Assembly (NCBI RefSeq): GCF_001758425.2
Contig: NZ_MDSS02000023.1
Location: 1-51,692, forward strand
DNA from: Nesterenkonia sp. PF2B19
Lineage (GTDB): Bacteria > Actinomycetota > Actinomycetes > Actinomycetales > Micrococcaceae
Direction: 5' to 3'
DNA length: 51,692 nucleotides
The notes under the pieces were generated by a model. The model did no database searches. It was not told the origin of the DNA and saw only the letters and a program-made list of their open reading frames with translations. Positions 19,101-27,935 of the stretch are shown one piece after another. The translations under genes were made by a program, and so were the position numbers. Position 1 is the first letter of the stretch; each line of letters begins with the position of its first letter.

Positions 19101-19106
19101 ATTCTA
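19101..19106 (-). promoter_or_regulatory. leaderless -10 box of binding lipoprotein gene
   Basis: TAGAAT on the minus strand followed by seven bases and ATG 19093. It faces the TPR operon promoter at 19198-19203 in a divergent pair. Confidence 0.55.
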
Positions 19107-19197
19107 GGGGCGGACAGCCGGCCTGCAGCGCGCAGCAGGAGGCACCGTGGCCGCACACGCGCGACGGCGTCCGTGCACGTCACGCGCCCTGAACGCT

Positions 19198-19203
19198 TAG
19201 GCT
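19198..19203 (+). promoter_or_regulatory. leaderless -10 box of TPR/two-component operon
   Basis: TAGGCT followed by seven bases and ATG 19211. The GGAGG inside those seven bases is too close to act as a normal ribosome site, which supports a leaderless start. Confidence 0.55.
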
Positions 19204-19210
19204 GGAGGTG

Positions 19211-20989
19211 ATGACACGTGATCCTGCCGATGTCGAGGTGGAGCTCAGCGGTGCGGCGCCGCTGATCACCCGTCTGCAGTCCCTGCTCCACGGACCGCAG
19301 GCCGATGAGCCGCGCGCCGAGACCGCGCGCGGCTGGCTGGACCTGGCCTACGAGGCCGCCTACGGCGAACGGTATTCAGCCGCCGCTGCCGCCGCACAGG
19401 CGGGCCTGTCCGCCGCCGGCGGGCAGGACCCGGAAAACCGGCTGATGCTGCTGCGGATCCTCGCCGGCGTCCACGAGATGCGCGGCGACACGGAAGCCTC
19501 CACTCCCTACGTGACCCAGCGTGTCGCCCTGCTCCGGGAGCTGGGGCGCACGCGCCAGGCCCGTATCGAAGAGGAGCTGGGCCCGATGCTGCTGCGAGAA
19601 CCCGATCACGTGGAGGGCGAGATCCTGGCCCGTGTGGCCGAGCAGCTGCGCGACGAGGATGCGACCGCTGGCCGACCCAGCCTGGAGCTGGCCGATGTGC
19701 TCTCCTCCCAGGCGGTCCGGGTGCTGCATGACGAGGGCCCCGAGGCCGCTCTGCCGGTGGTCGAGGAGGCCGTCGACATCCTCATCCGCCTGGATCGCCC
19801 CGAGGCGCTGGCCGGGGCCCGTATGTTCCTGGCCCACACGTTGCTGCTCACCGGCGAGTCCGCCCGGGCCCTGCACGTGGCCGAAGAGGTCATGGCCGCG
19901 CCGGCGAACCGTGCGGTCCGCGGAGCGATGGCGATGCTGCGGGCCACCATCCACCACCATGACGACCGGCCCGAGGAGGCGATCGCCGACGCGATGACCT
20001 CCACCGAGCTCTACGCGGCCTGCGGAGTGCGCAAGGGTGCGGCCTCCGCGGCGGCCCTGCTGGCCAGCCTGACCTCCGCCGCCGACCAGGACGAGACCTC
20101 CGTGCTGGCGTGGCGGGTCGCCGTCCAGCAGGCCGAGCTCGGTGAGTTCCCCGAATCGCGGATGCTCACCCTCGCCCTGGGCCAGCAGCTGCTCGAGCTC
20201 GAGCGGTTCGAGGAGGCAGAGAAGGTCCTCGACGCCCTCTCGGTGCGGCTGACGGGATCCTCCGAGGACGCGTCCGTGCGCGCGCGGGCGCTCATGGGTC
20301 TCGGCCACGCGGTCACCCAGCAGAAGCGCCCCCTGGAGGCCATGGCGCACTGGGAGGAGGCCGCCGCCCTCTTCCGCTCGGTGGACGAGATCGAAGAGTC
20401 GGCGCGGGCCCACCTCGCCGCCGGTTCCCTGGCGGCCTCTCTGGAGCGCCTCGACGCCGCAGAGTCGCACCACCGCAAGGCCCTCGAACTGGCCCGGACC
20501 TCCCAGGAGGACGACCCTGCGGTGCTCGTCCAGGCGCTGCATTCGCTGGGCCATCTGCTGACCCGCACCGAGGACCCCTCCGGGGTGGCGCATCTGCAGG
20601 AGGCCCTCGACGTCGCCCAGGAGCACGGCACCGACTGGCAGGTCGCCGACATCACCGACTCCCTGGCGCGCGGCTATGTGGCCCTCGGCGACGGCGCCGC
20701 CGCCGTCGCCCGCGCCCTCGACGCCGCGGACCTGTTCCTCGCCGCCGGGGACGATCGGTCCGCCGGCGGGGCGGAGATCTTCGCCGGGAAGGTCCTGCTG
20801 GAGATGGGCCGCGCGGACGAGGCCGAGGCGATCCTGCGCATGGCCGTGGGCGACCGGCAGTCCGAGCATGATCTGGTCGCCGAGGCTCTGGAAGGGCGCA
20901 TCGACGCGCTCATGCGGCAGGGCAAACCCGAGGAGGCCGCCGAGCTGCGGCGGGAGCTCACGCGCCTCAAGCGCCGGATGAAGCCGTGA
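19211..20989 (+). CDS. large TPR-repeat protein coupled to two-component genes
   Basis: 592-residue soluble protein made almost wholly of helical repeats. TPR-like units are seen through the protein, for example RFEEAEKVLDALSVRL, MAHWEEAAALFRSVDEIEESARAHLAAGSLAASLERLDAAESHHRKAL in part, and GRADEAEAILRMAVGD near the end. There is no signal peptide, membrane segment or recognisable catalytic domain. The C-terminus is basic (LTRLKRRMKP). Its stop overlaps the GTG of the histidine kinase (GTGA), so the kinase is translationally coupled. A scaffold or accessory sensor for that kinase is an inference from position only. Confidence 0.8.
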   Translation: MTRDPADVEVELSGAAPLITRLQSLLHGPQADEPRAETARGWLDLAYEAAYGERYSAAAAAAQAGLSAAGGQDPENRLMLLRILAGVHEMRGDTEASTPYVTQRVALLRELGRTRQARIEEELGPMLLREPDHVEGEILARVAEQLRDEDATAGRPSLELADVLSSQAVRVLHDEGPEAALPVVEEAVDILIRLDRPEALAGARMFLAHTLLLTGESARALHVAEEVMAAPANRAVRGAMAMLRATIHHHDDRPEEAIADAMTSTELYAACGVRKGAASAAALLASLTSAADQDETSVLAWRVAVQQAELGEFPESRMLTLALGQQLLELERFEEAEKVLDALSVRLTGSSEDASVRARALMGLGHAVTQQKRPLEAMAHWEEAAALFRSVDEIEESARAHLAAGSLAASLERLDAAESHHRKALELARTSQEDDPAVLVQALHSLGHLLTRTEDPSGVAHLQEALDVAQEHGTDWQVADITDSLARGYVALGDGAAAVARALDAADLFLAAGDDRSAGGAEIFAGKVLLEMGRADEAEAILRMAVGDRQSEHDLVAEALEGRIDALMRQGKPEEAAELRRELTRLKRRMKP

Positions 20990-22463
20990 GACAGCTGACC
21001 GTCCGCACGCGGGCGCTGCTGATCATGGTGTTCCTCACCGTGCTCACCCTCGTGCTCGCCGGCACGGCCGCCTACCTGCTCCAGCGCGTCGAGACCTACC
21101 GGACCATGGACGACTCCCTGGCCCGGACCGTCACCGAGTTCATCCAGCTCGGCGAGGACGGCAACGACCCCGAGACCGGAGAGCCGTGGCGCACCGCGGA
21201 CCGGCTCATCTACGTGGGCATGCAGCGCACGCTGCTGGCCGAGAACGAGTCCATGGTCGCGATGCGAGAAGGGAACGTACGCCAGACCCCCAACGCACAG
21301 CAGCCGGTGCGGCTGGAGAACGACCCTCAGTTCCTGGACTGGGTCCTGGCGCAGGATCCCATCACCGAGCGGCGCATCCAGACCGTGACCACCGATGTCT
21401 CCACCTACCGCGCCGTGGCCGTGCCGGTGCAGATGGCCGAGGACGACTCGCACACCCTGTTCGTGCTGGCCGTCGACGTCGAGGCAGGGATGACGGCCCT
21501 GAACCGGACGTTCCTGACCTACGCCGGAGTCGGCCTGGGCGCGGTGGCGATCACCGGAGTCGTCGGCTGGCTGATGGTCGGGCGCCTGCTCGAGCCGATC
21601 CGGCGGCTGCGCCAGACCGCCCGCTCCATCACCGAGACCGACATCTCGCGGCGCATCGACGTCCACTCCCGGGACGACCTCGGCGAGCTCACCGTCACCG
21701 TGAACGAGATGCTGGACCGGCTCGAGACCGCCGTGACCTCCCAACGCCAGCTGCTCGACGACGTCGGCCATGAGCTGCGCACCCCGCTGACCATCGTGCG
21801 GGGCCACCTCGAGCTGGTGGACGCCCACGACCCCGACGACGTCGTCGCCACCCGTGACCTCAGCCTGGATGAGCTGGACCGCATGAGTCGGCTCGTGGAA
21901 GACCTGGTCACGCTGGCAAAGTCCGCACAGGTGGACTTCCTCGCCCCGGCCGCCACCGATGTGGACCTGCTCACCGACCAGGTCTTCGACAAGGCGGCCC
22001 TGCTGGGTGACCGCAGGTGGCGGCAGGACGGCACGGCCCGGGCCGTCGTGCCCCTCGACGCCCAGCGCATCACCCAGCGTGGCTGCAGCTGGCGCACAAC
22101 GCCGTGAAGTTCTCCGAGCCCGGTTCCGAGATCGCGGTGGGCTCCGCGCTGCGCGGCGGCGCCCTGCGCCTGTGGGTGCAGGACTCCGGTGCCGGGATCA
22201 GCCCCGAGGACCAGGAGGCGATCTTCTCCCGCTTCGCCCGCGGGACGAACTCCTCCCGCACGGAGGGCTCCGGGCTGGGGCTGACCATCGTGGACAGCAT
22301 CGCCCAGGGCCACGGCGGGTGGGTGGACGTCATGTCCTCCCCGGGTCATGGATCCACCTTCACCATCGTGCTGCCGATCCAGAGTCTCGAGATGCTCCAG
22401 ACCGCCCGCCCGACCGCCCCGACCAGCCTGACCAGTCTGACCAACCCAGGAGGGACCCGATGA
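20986..22463 (+). CDS. sensor histidine kinase (OmpR-partner type), frame break near 22078
   Basis: About 492 residues. Two membrane helices (ALLIMVFLTVLTLVLAGTAAYLL and YAGVGLGAVAITGVVGWLMVG) flank an extracytoplasmic domain of about 140 residues. Then come HAMP (LLEPIRRLRQTARSITETDISRRID), the H box DDVGHELRTPLT, and an ATPase domain with NAVKFS, DSGAGISPED and GSGLGLTIV. The frame breaks near 22070-22080 just before WLQLAHNAVKF, one base missing. The C-terminal tail of about 25 residues is Thr/Ser/Leu-rich (LTSLTNPGGTR). The stop overlaps the response regulator start (ATGA). The signal is unknown. Confidence 0.9.
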
Positions 22464-23154
22464 GCAGGATCCTCGTCGTCGAGGACGAAGAACGGATCAG
22501 CGCATTCGTCGCCAAAGGACTCCGAGCCGCCGGCTTCGAGCCGCACATCGCCCGCACGGGGACGGAGGCGATCGTGGCGCTGGCCAACGCCCACTTCGAC
22601 CTGGTGATCCTGGACCTCGGGCTGCCCCAGATGGACGGCTTCGAGGTGCTGCAGAAGGTCCGCTCCACCGGCAACGCGGTGCCGGTGATCATCCTCACCG
22701 CCCGGTCCTCCGTGGAGGACACCGTCCAGGGGCTGTCCTCGGGTGCCCAGGACTACATGGCCAAGCCGTTCCGGGTGGAGGAGCTCGTGGCCCGGGTCCG
22801 GCTGCGCCTGCGGCCCGACCCGCAGCGCCCAGCGGCCCCGAGGAGGTCACCGAGCTGGAGCACGCCGGACTCCGTCTGGACCTGCCCAGCCGGCAGGCCA
22901 GCGTGGACGGCCGGGCCGTGGAGCTCTCCGCCCGGGAGTTCACCCTGGCAGAGGTGCTGCTGGAACATCCGCGGCAGGTCCTCTCACGGGACCAGCTGCT
23001 GGACATGGTCTGGGAGTCCAGCTCGGAGACCAGCTCGAACGTCGTCGACGTCTACATCCGGTACCTGCGCGCCAAGCTGGGTGCCGAGCGGATCGTCACG
23101 GTGCGGGGCGCCGGATATCGTCTGGCCACTGCGGAAGAGCTGGCCCGGCGCTGA
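22460..23154 (+). CDS. OmpR-family response regulator, frame break near 22832
   Basis: About 231 residues: receiver domain with Asp in VILDLGLPQMDG (about residue 52) and Lys in YMAKPF, then a winged-helix DNA-binding domain (VELSAREFTLAEVLLEHPRQVLSRDQLLDMVWE ... VVDVYIRYLRAKLG). The frame breaks in the linker near 22825-22835 and resumes at GPEEVTELEHAGLRLDL, one base missing. It overlaps the kinase by four bases, and its 3' end overlaps the convergent APH-like gene by 59 bases. Target genes are not evident. Confidence 0.92.
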
Positions 23155-24433
23155 CGAAGCCCAGCAGCGCCTCCGCACAGGTGAGCCGATGCTCGGCCTG
23201 CGCCTCCCAACCATCCCGCCGCGAGTCCCGGGCGCCAGCCACCAGGGACAGCGCCACCGAAGCCGCCCGCAGGCGCAGCGCCTGGGGATCCACCGCCTGG
23301 GCGAAGACCCGGGCGAACCGGTCCAGGGCGGCCGGGGCGTGGACGTACCGCGAGTCCACCGCCGGCAGGACCGCGACGTGCCCCAGGAAGCAGGCCAGGT
23401 CGTCCACCCGGTGCCCCGGCCCCAGGGAGTCCACGTCCAGCAGGCAGGAGATCGTCTCCTCCTGCATCAGGACGTTCGCCTCGTAGAAGTCACCGTGGGT
23501 GGGCACCACAGGGCCGCGCTGAGTGAGCGGCAGCCCCTCCATGATGGCCCGCTCCAGCCGACGGATCCGATCGGCACAGTGCGGCAGCGCCGACACGGCC
23601 GCGGAGGCATAGGCAGGAAGGCGGTCCGTCCAGGCGTCGCGCGCCGGCAGAGTCATCACCGCCGCCGGCATCGCATCGAGCAGCTGGACGAATCGGGACG
23701 GGTCGACGGCCGCGCCGCCGTCGGCGAGCAGCTGCTCCGCCAGCGACTCCCCCGCTCCCTCCTGCAGCGCGACGACGTCGCCCACCGGCTCACGGACCGG
23801 CCGCGGCGCAGGGATGCCGGCGTCAAGAAGCATCCGGTGGCGGGCATCGAGGTCGCGCGCCCGTCCGGCTCGCAGCACCTTCAGGTACAGGCGCGTGCCG
23901 TCGTCGAAGTCCGCGGCGATGACCGCCCGGCGCAGCGGCCGGTAGCTGATCGTCTCCAGGGCGACGAGCCGTCGCCCGGCTCCCCAGTGCTCCACCACGG
24001 AGGCCGGGTCGGTGGCCAGGCGCAGACCGGGAAGGCAGGGGTCCAACGGATGCTGCCAGATCGCCAGTCGGCCGTAGGGACTGTGCGAGTGGACGATGCC
24101 GTCGGCGTCGGCCGGCACGGACTCGGTCGTCATCCCCACATAGAGCTCGTCCACGTGGTCCGAGGTCTCCGTGTACACCCCGGAGGGCCAGTGCCGGGGC
24201 ACCACCGGGCGGGCGGTGGCCACACGGTAGATGCCGGTCACCCCGGCGCCGGGACGGTGCTGGAGGGACTCCAGGTGGATGGAGGTGGCGTAGACCCCCG
24301 TGTGCTGGACGGCCACCGAGATCGGCGAGTGGGCGTCATAGGACTCCATGAAGGCCAGCTGCTTGGCCTCCAGCTGCGCCGTGCTGGGCGAAGGGGCGGC
24401 CCGAGGGGCCTGCGGCGGTAGGTCGACGGCCAT
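23096..24433 (-). CDS. APH-like phosphotransferase
   Basis: 445 residues. The C-terminal two thirds is an aminoglycoside phosphotransferase/choline kinase-like fold: Lys in RLYLKVLRAG (about 185), the catalytic loop PTHGDFYEANVL (His-Gly-Asp at about 313-315) and the metal-binding Asp in LLDVDSLGPG (about 333-335). The first 170 residues are an unassigned domain with HWPSGVYTETSDHVDELYVG. It is 14 bases downstream of the GlpR-like gene. The substrate is unknown; a small-molecule hydroxyl is likely. Resistance should not be assumed. The 3' end overlaps the response regulator gene on the other strand. Confidence 0.78.
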   Translation of the reverse strand: MAVDLPPQAPRAAPSPSTAQLEAKQLAFMESYDAHSPISVAVQHTGVYATSIHLESLQHRPGAGVTGIYRVATARPVVPRHWPSGVYTETSDHVDELYVGMTTESVPADADGIVHSHSPYGRLAIWQHPLDPCLPGLRLATDPASVVEHWGAGRRLVALETISYRPLRRAVIAADFDDGTRLYLKVLRAGRARDLDARHRMLLDAGIPAPRPVREPVGDVVALQEGAGESLAEQLLADGGAAVDPSRFVQLLDAMPAAVMTLPARDAWTDRLPAYASAAVSALPHCADRIRRLERAIMEGLPLTQRGPVVPTHGDFYEANVLMQEETISCLLDVDSLGPGHRVDDLACFLGHVAVLPAVDSRYVHAPAALDRFARVFAQAVDPQALRLRAASVALSLVAGARDSRRDGWEAQAEHRLTCAEALLGFVSAGPALPQWPDDIRRPAP

Positions 24434-24447
24434 GGAGTGGTCGCGGC

Positions 24448-25370
24448 TCAGGCGCGTCGGCGCTTGAGCACCGCGTCGAGGTCGAGGGACTGCTGGACCG
24501 CCGTCTGGGGGCGGGTCGGCGTCGGCGGAGCGACGGCCGGGCTCGAGGCCGTCCGGCCGATCTTCACCTCACCGGAGGGCTTCGGCTCCGACGGGGTGAG
24601 CGGCTCCGGAAGGGGCCGTTCGGCCTTCTCCGCCTCCAGGTACTTCGGAAGCGGCAGCTCCCGGGGCTCCCACGGCTCGGCCGGCGAGGAGGCGGCTGCC
24701 GCGGGTGCGGCGGGCTCCTCATCAGCGGGGAACGTCTCAGCCAGGTCCACCGGCAGGCCGTCGTCGTCGACCTCCTGCAGCGACCGCGGACCGCCCACGC
24801 CGCGCTCATCAGAGGTCAGGGCGTCGAACGGCGCCGTGCGGCCGGTCTGCTCCGGCACCGCCGCCGCCGTGTTCGGCACGGTGGGACGGCGCAGCCCCGC
24901 GGCGTCGACGTCCGGGTTCATCGCCTCCTGCAGGGCGGCGTCGAGACGCCGCCGCCGGCGACGACGACGGCGCGTCACGGCCATGGTGCGCAGCGTGGCC
25001 AGGCTGGCCAGCACCACGGCGGCGCAGAGCAGCGGGGTGACGACGGTCAGTGAAGTGACGGCGGCCAGGACACCGGTGACGACGGCGGCCAGCAGCGCGA
25101 TCAGCCCGATCACCGTCACCAGGGTCCTGCCCCAGTGGATGGTGAGTCGGCCCGACGCCGCGGCCGCGGGCGCTCCGGTCCTCGATGCGGCGCTGGCTCC
25201 GCCGCGTGGAGTGGTCGCAGACATGCTTGCCCTTCTTCGGGAGGTCTCCGAGGGTCGGCTCGGGAGGCGCTGGGCCCGGATGATCAGCGCCGCCAGGAAG
25301 AGCCCGGCGATCAGGGCGAACAGCACCGACGAGTGGATGGCAGGCTGGGGATCACGTTGATGATCGCCAT
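24448..25370 (-). CDS. GlpR-like membrane protein, frame break near 25340
   Basis: About 307 residues. The likely start is ATG 25370 (MAIINVIPSLP) and the frame breaks near 25330-25350, resuming at IHSSVLFALIAGLFLAALIIRAQ (first membrane helix). Two further helices lie in LVTVIGLIALLAAVVTGVLAAV and VVTPLLCAAVVLASLATL, followed by a run of nine arginines and a long Pro/Glu-rich cytosolic tail. Position next to a RimJ-type GNAT gene matches the actinobacterial galU-glp-GNAT-glpR neighbourhood, where GlpR is the membrane receptor of the gephyrin-like cell-division protein Glp. The assignment rests on context and topology, not on a motif. Confidence 0.6.
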
Positions 25371-25531
25371 GTCGAGGCGACCGATGCCCAGCGTCACCGT
25401 GAGTCCACCTGCCCTTCGTCGGCACCATCGCGTCCTGCACACCGGGGGTTACGCAGATCATGAGGTACGGCACCAGCGTAGCCGATCCGCGGCCCGGTTC
25501 CGGCGATCTGCGGCCGGCGACGCGAGGCGTG

Positions 25532-26194
25532 TCACATCAGCCGCCTCAGCAGCCCGTCACCGATCTCCTCCGAGGTCAGCGCGAAGCTGTGATGGTCCCG
25601 CCACTCCCCCGCGATGTGCAGGAACCGCTCACGCAGTCCCTCCTGCCGGAAGCCGAGCTTCTCCACCACGCGCAGGCTCGCGGCGTTCTCCGGCCGGATG
25701 CTGATCTCCACCCGATGCAGACCCCGGGAGATGAACAGGTGGTCACACGCCAGCGCGACGGCGGCGGTCATCAGGCCACGCCCGGCGTGCCCCTGATCCA
25801 TCCAGTAGCCGATCGAGGTGCTGCGCGCAGACCCTCCGATGATGGGGCCCACGGTGACCTGGCCGATGAGACGCTCGGCGGCGTCCTCAGAGTCGGCGAC
25901 GACATCGCCCTGTTCCGCGGGGCGGAACCACAGCAGCCAGGGCAGGTGGCTGCCGGCCCGGGCCTGGCGGGCCATGGTGCGGGCCATCTCCCGGAATCCG
26001 GCCGGGGTCACCTCCGTGACAGGATACTCGGGGGTGGTGGCGTCCCAGGGGGCGAGCCAGTCACGGTTGGCGGCCCGCAGCGCCAGATAGCGGTGCTCGT
26101 CCCGCATCGTCAGCGGGCGAAGTCGGATCTCCCCCGCCGGGACGGCGGCTCTGAGAGTGGTCGGCCAGTCCATGGCTGTGCGTCTGCGTGCCAT
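25532..26194 (-). CDS. GNAT acetyltransferase (RimJ/RimL type)
   Basis: 220 residues. GNAT fold with the acetyl-CoA motif GYWMDQGHAGRGLMTAAVALACDH and the C-terminal INRVEI-like strand (HRVEISIRPENAASLRVVEKLGF). RimJ-type enzymes acetylate protein N-termini, but this clade is defined mostly by its position beside glpR-like genes. Start ATG 26194 is 14 bases after the DUF885 stop; ATG 26173 is an alternative. A 160-base gap separates it from the GlpR-like start. Confidence 0.88.
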   Translation of the reverse strand: MARRRTAMDWPTTLRAAVPAGEIRLRPLTMRDEHRYLALRAANRDWLAPWDATTPEYPVTEVTPAGFREMARTMARQARAGSHLPWLLWFRPAEQGDVVADSEDAAERLIGQVTVGPIIGGSARSTSIGYWMDQGHAGRGLMTAAVALACDHLFISRGLHRVEISIRPENAASLRVVEKLGFRQEGLRERFLHIAGEWRDHHSFALTSEEIGDGLLRRLM

Positions 26195-26208
26195 CGTCGG
26201 CGAGCCCC

Positions 26209-27873
26209 TCAGTCCCGAGAGAGCGCGAAGCTCAACGTGTCCAGCCCCAGCATGCCCAGCTGGAGGACCTCAGTGTGGAAGGCTCGCAGGTCGAAGGCGG
26301 CCCCGTCGACGGCCTCCCGCCGAGCCCGCTGCTGTTCGATGATGCGCTGACCCACCTTGTAGGAGGGCGCCTGTCCGGGCCAGCCGAGGTACCGGACGAA
26401 CTCGAAGTCCAGCTGAGCCTCGGAGATCGGCAGGTGCTCCCGGAGGAAGGCGCGCCCCGCCTCCGGGGTCCAGGTTCCGCCGCCGTGTTCCCGAGGCGCC
26501 GGCATTCTGCAGTGGACCCCGATGTCGAACACCACGCGGGCGGCCCGCATACGCTGCATGTCCAGCATGCCCATCTGGTCGCCGAGGTCGTCGAGGTGCC
26601 CGAGCTCGGCCATCAGCGTCTCCGCGTACAGCGCCCATCCCTCGGCGTATCCGGAGACGAAGCAGCCGTGGCGCCGCCAGGAGTTCAGTCGGTCCTTCAC
26701 CAGGGTGGCGGTGGCGATCTGCAGGTGATGGCCGGGCACGCCTTCGTGGTAGACCGTGGTGGTCTCGGCCCAGGTGGTGAACCGGGTGTCCGACGGCGGC
26801 ACCGACCACCACATCCGGCCCGGCCGGGTGAAGTCGTCGCTGGGTCCCGTGTAGTACACCCCTCCGTCCTGGGTGGGCGCGATGCGGCACTCCAGGACGT
26901 CCATGGGTGCGGGGATGTCGAAGTGGGTGTCCTTCAGCGCGGCGACGGCGTCGTCGGAGAGGCGCTGCATCCACGCCTGCAGGGCCTCGGTGCCGTGCAG
27001 CTGCCGGGCGGGGTCCTCGTCCAGGATCCGTTTGGCCTCCGCGATGTCGGCGCCGGGGCGGATCCTCTCCGCCACCTGCTGCTGAGCCTCGACGATCCTG
27101 GCCAGCTCCTCGAGCCCCCACCGGTAGGTCTCCTCGAGGTCCAGCACGGTCCCGGTGAACACCTGGGAGGCCAGCCGGTAGTGGTCCGGACCCACCGCGT
27201 CCTCCTCGGGAGCATCGGGCAGCAGATCGGCGGAGAGCCGCTCCGCGAGCCGCTGGTAGCCTGCGGCGGCCGCGGCGACGCCCTCGGCGACCTCGTCGAC
27301 CGTGCTCTCCTGGACTCCGGCTCTCCGAGCGGCGTCGACGAAGGTGCTCAGGGCGCCCTCGGACCGCGCATAGTCCCGGCACTGCTCGGCCACGGCGACG
27401 ACCTGTCGACGGGCCGGGACCTGACCGAGGCTGCGCGAGTGGCGCAGGGACTCCCAGTACCCGTCCAGCGCACCGGGCAGGTTGCGCAGCCGCCCGGCGA
27501 TCTGGGCGAAGTCCTCTGCGGTGTCCTGGGGCATCAGCTCCAGGACCATGCGCACGTCCTGAGGCGCGGAGGCGAGGTTGTTCAGCTCGGTGCGACCGGT
27601 CTCGTGCAGGGCGACCTCCAGGCCCAGCCGTTCACGCATCGCGTGCAGCGTCACCGCGTCGGTGTGGTCTTCCGGGATGAGCCCGTCCAGCCCGGCCAGT
27701 GCCCGACGGTGCTCCGCGACGACCTCCTCCCGTCCCGCCGGGGACAGGTCGGAGTACTCGGTCTCGACGCCGCGTCGACCCAGGACCGTGGCCTGTTCGG
27801 GGCTGAGCGCGAGCAGCCGCTCGAAGTGCTCCTCGGCGTGGGCGTCGACGGCGGTGGGTGTGCGTGAGGTCAT
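26209..27873 (-). CDS. DUF885 family metallopeptidase-like protein
   Basis: 554-residue cytosolic protein of the DUF885 family. The zinc-site motif HEGVPGHH is at about 376-383, with a downstream Glu in GYAEGWALYAE (about 406-416), consistent with a gluzincin-like fold. There is no signal peptide. Start ATG 27873 is six bases after TAGCAT (leaderless). It lies 62 bases downstream of the LpdA-like gene on the same strand. Carboxypeptidase or dipeptidase activity is the usual assumption; the substrate is unknown. Confidence 0.9.
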   Translation of the reverse strand: MTSRTPTAVDAHAEEHFERLLALSPEQATVLGRRGVETEYSDLSPAGREEVVAEHRRALAGLDGLIPEDHTDAVTLHAMRERLGLEVALHETGRTELNNLASAPQDVRMVLELMPQDTAEDFAQIAGRLRNLPGALDGYWESLRHSRSLGQVPARRQVVAVAEQCRDYARSEGALSTFVDAARRAGVQESTVDEVAEGVAAAAAGYQRLAERLSADLLPDAPEEDAVGPDHYRLASQVFTGTVLDLEETYRWGLEELARIVEAQQQVAERIRPGADIAEAKRILDEDPARQLHGTEALQAWMQRLSDDAVAALKDTHFDIPAPMDVLECRIAPTQDGGVYYTGPSDDFTRPGRMWWSVPPSDTRFTTWAETTTVYHEGVPGHHLQIATATLVKDRLNSWRRHGCFVSGYAEGWALYAETLMAELGHLDDLGDQMGMLDMQRMRAARVVFDIGVHCRMPAPREHGGGTWTPEAGRAFLREHLPISEAQLDFEFVRYLGWPGQAPSYKVGQRIIEQQRARREAVDGAAFDLRAFHTEVLQLGMLGLDTLSFALSRD

Positions 27874-27879
27874 ATCCGC

Positions 27880-27885
27880 ATGCTA
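27880..27885 (-). promoter_or_regulatory. leaderless -10 box of DUF885 gene
   Basis: TAGCAT on the minus strand, six bases before ATG 27873. It gives this gene its own promoter although it follows lpdA on the same strand. Confidence 0.55.
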
Positions 27886-27935
27886 TCGCGCGCTGATCAG
27901 GCGAGGCGCGGGCAGCGGACCCGTCGGGCCGGGTG

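Noticed and set aside
23096-24433. Aminoglycoside resistance gene
   Set aside because: Only the general APH/choline-kinase loop is shared; the extra N-terminal domain and chromosomal setting give no sign of resistance.
24948-24978. Arginine-coding GC repeat in the GlpR-like gene as a mobile or regulatory repeat
   Set aside because: It is a simple run of Arg codons in the juxtamembrane region, in frame with the protein.
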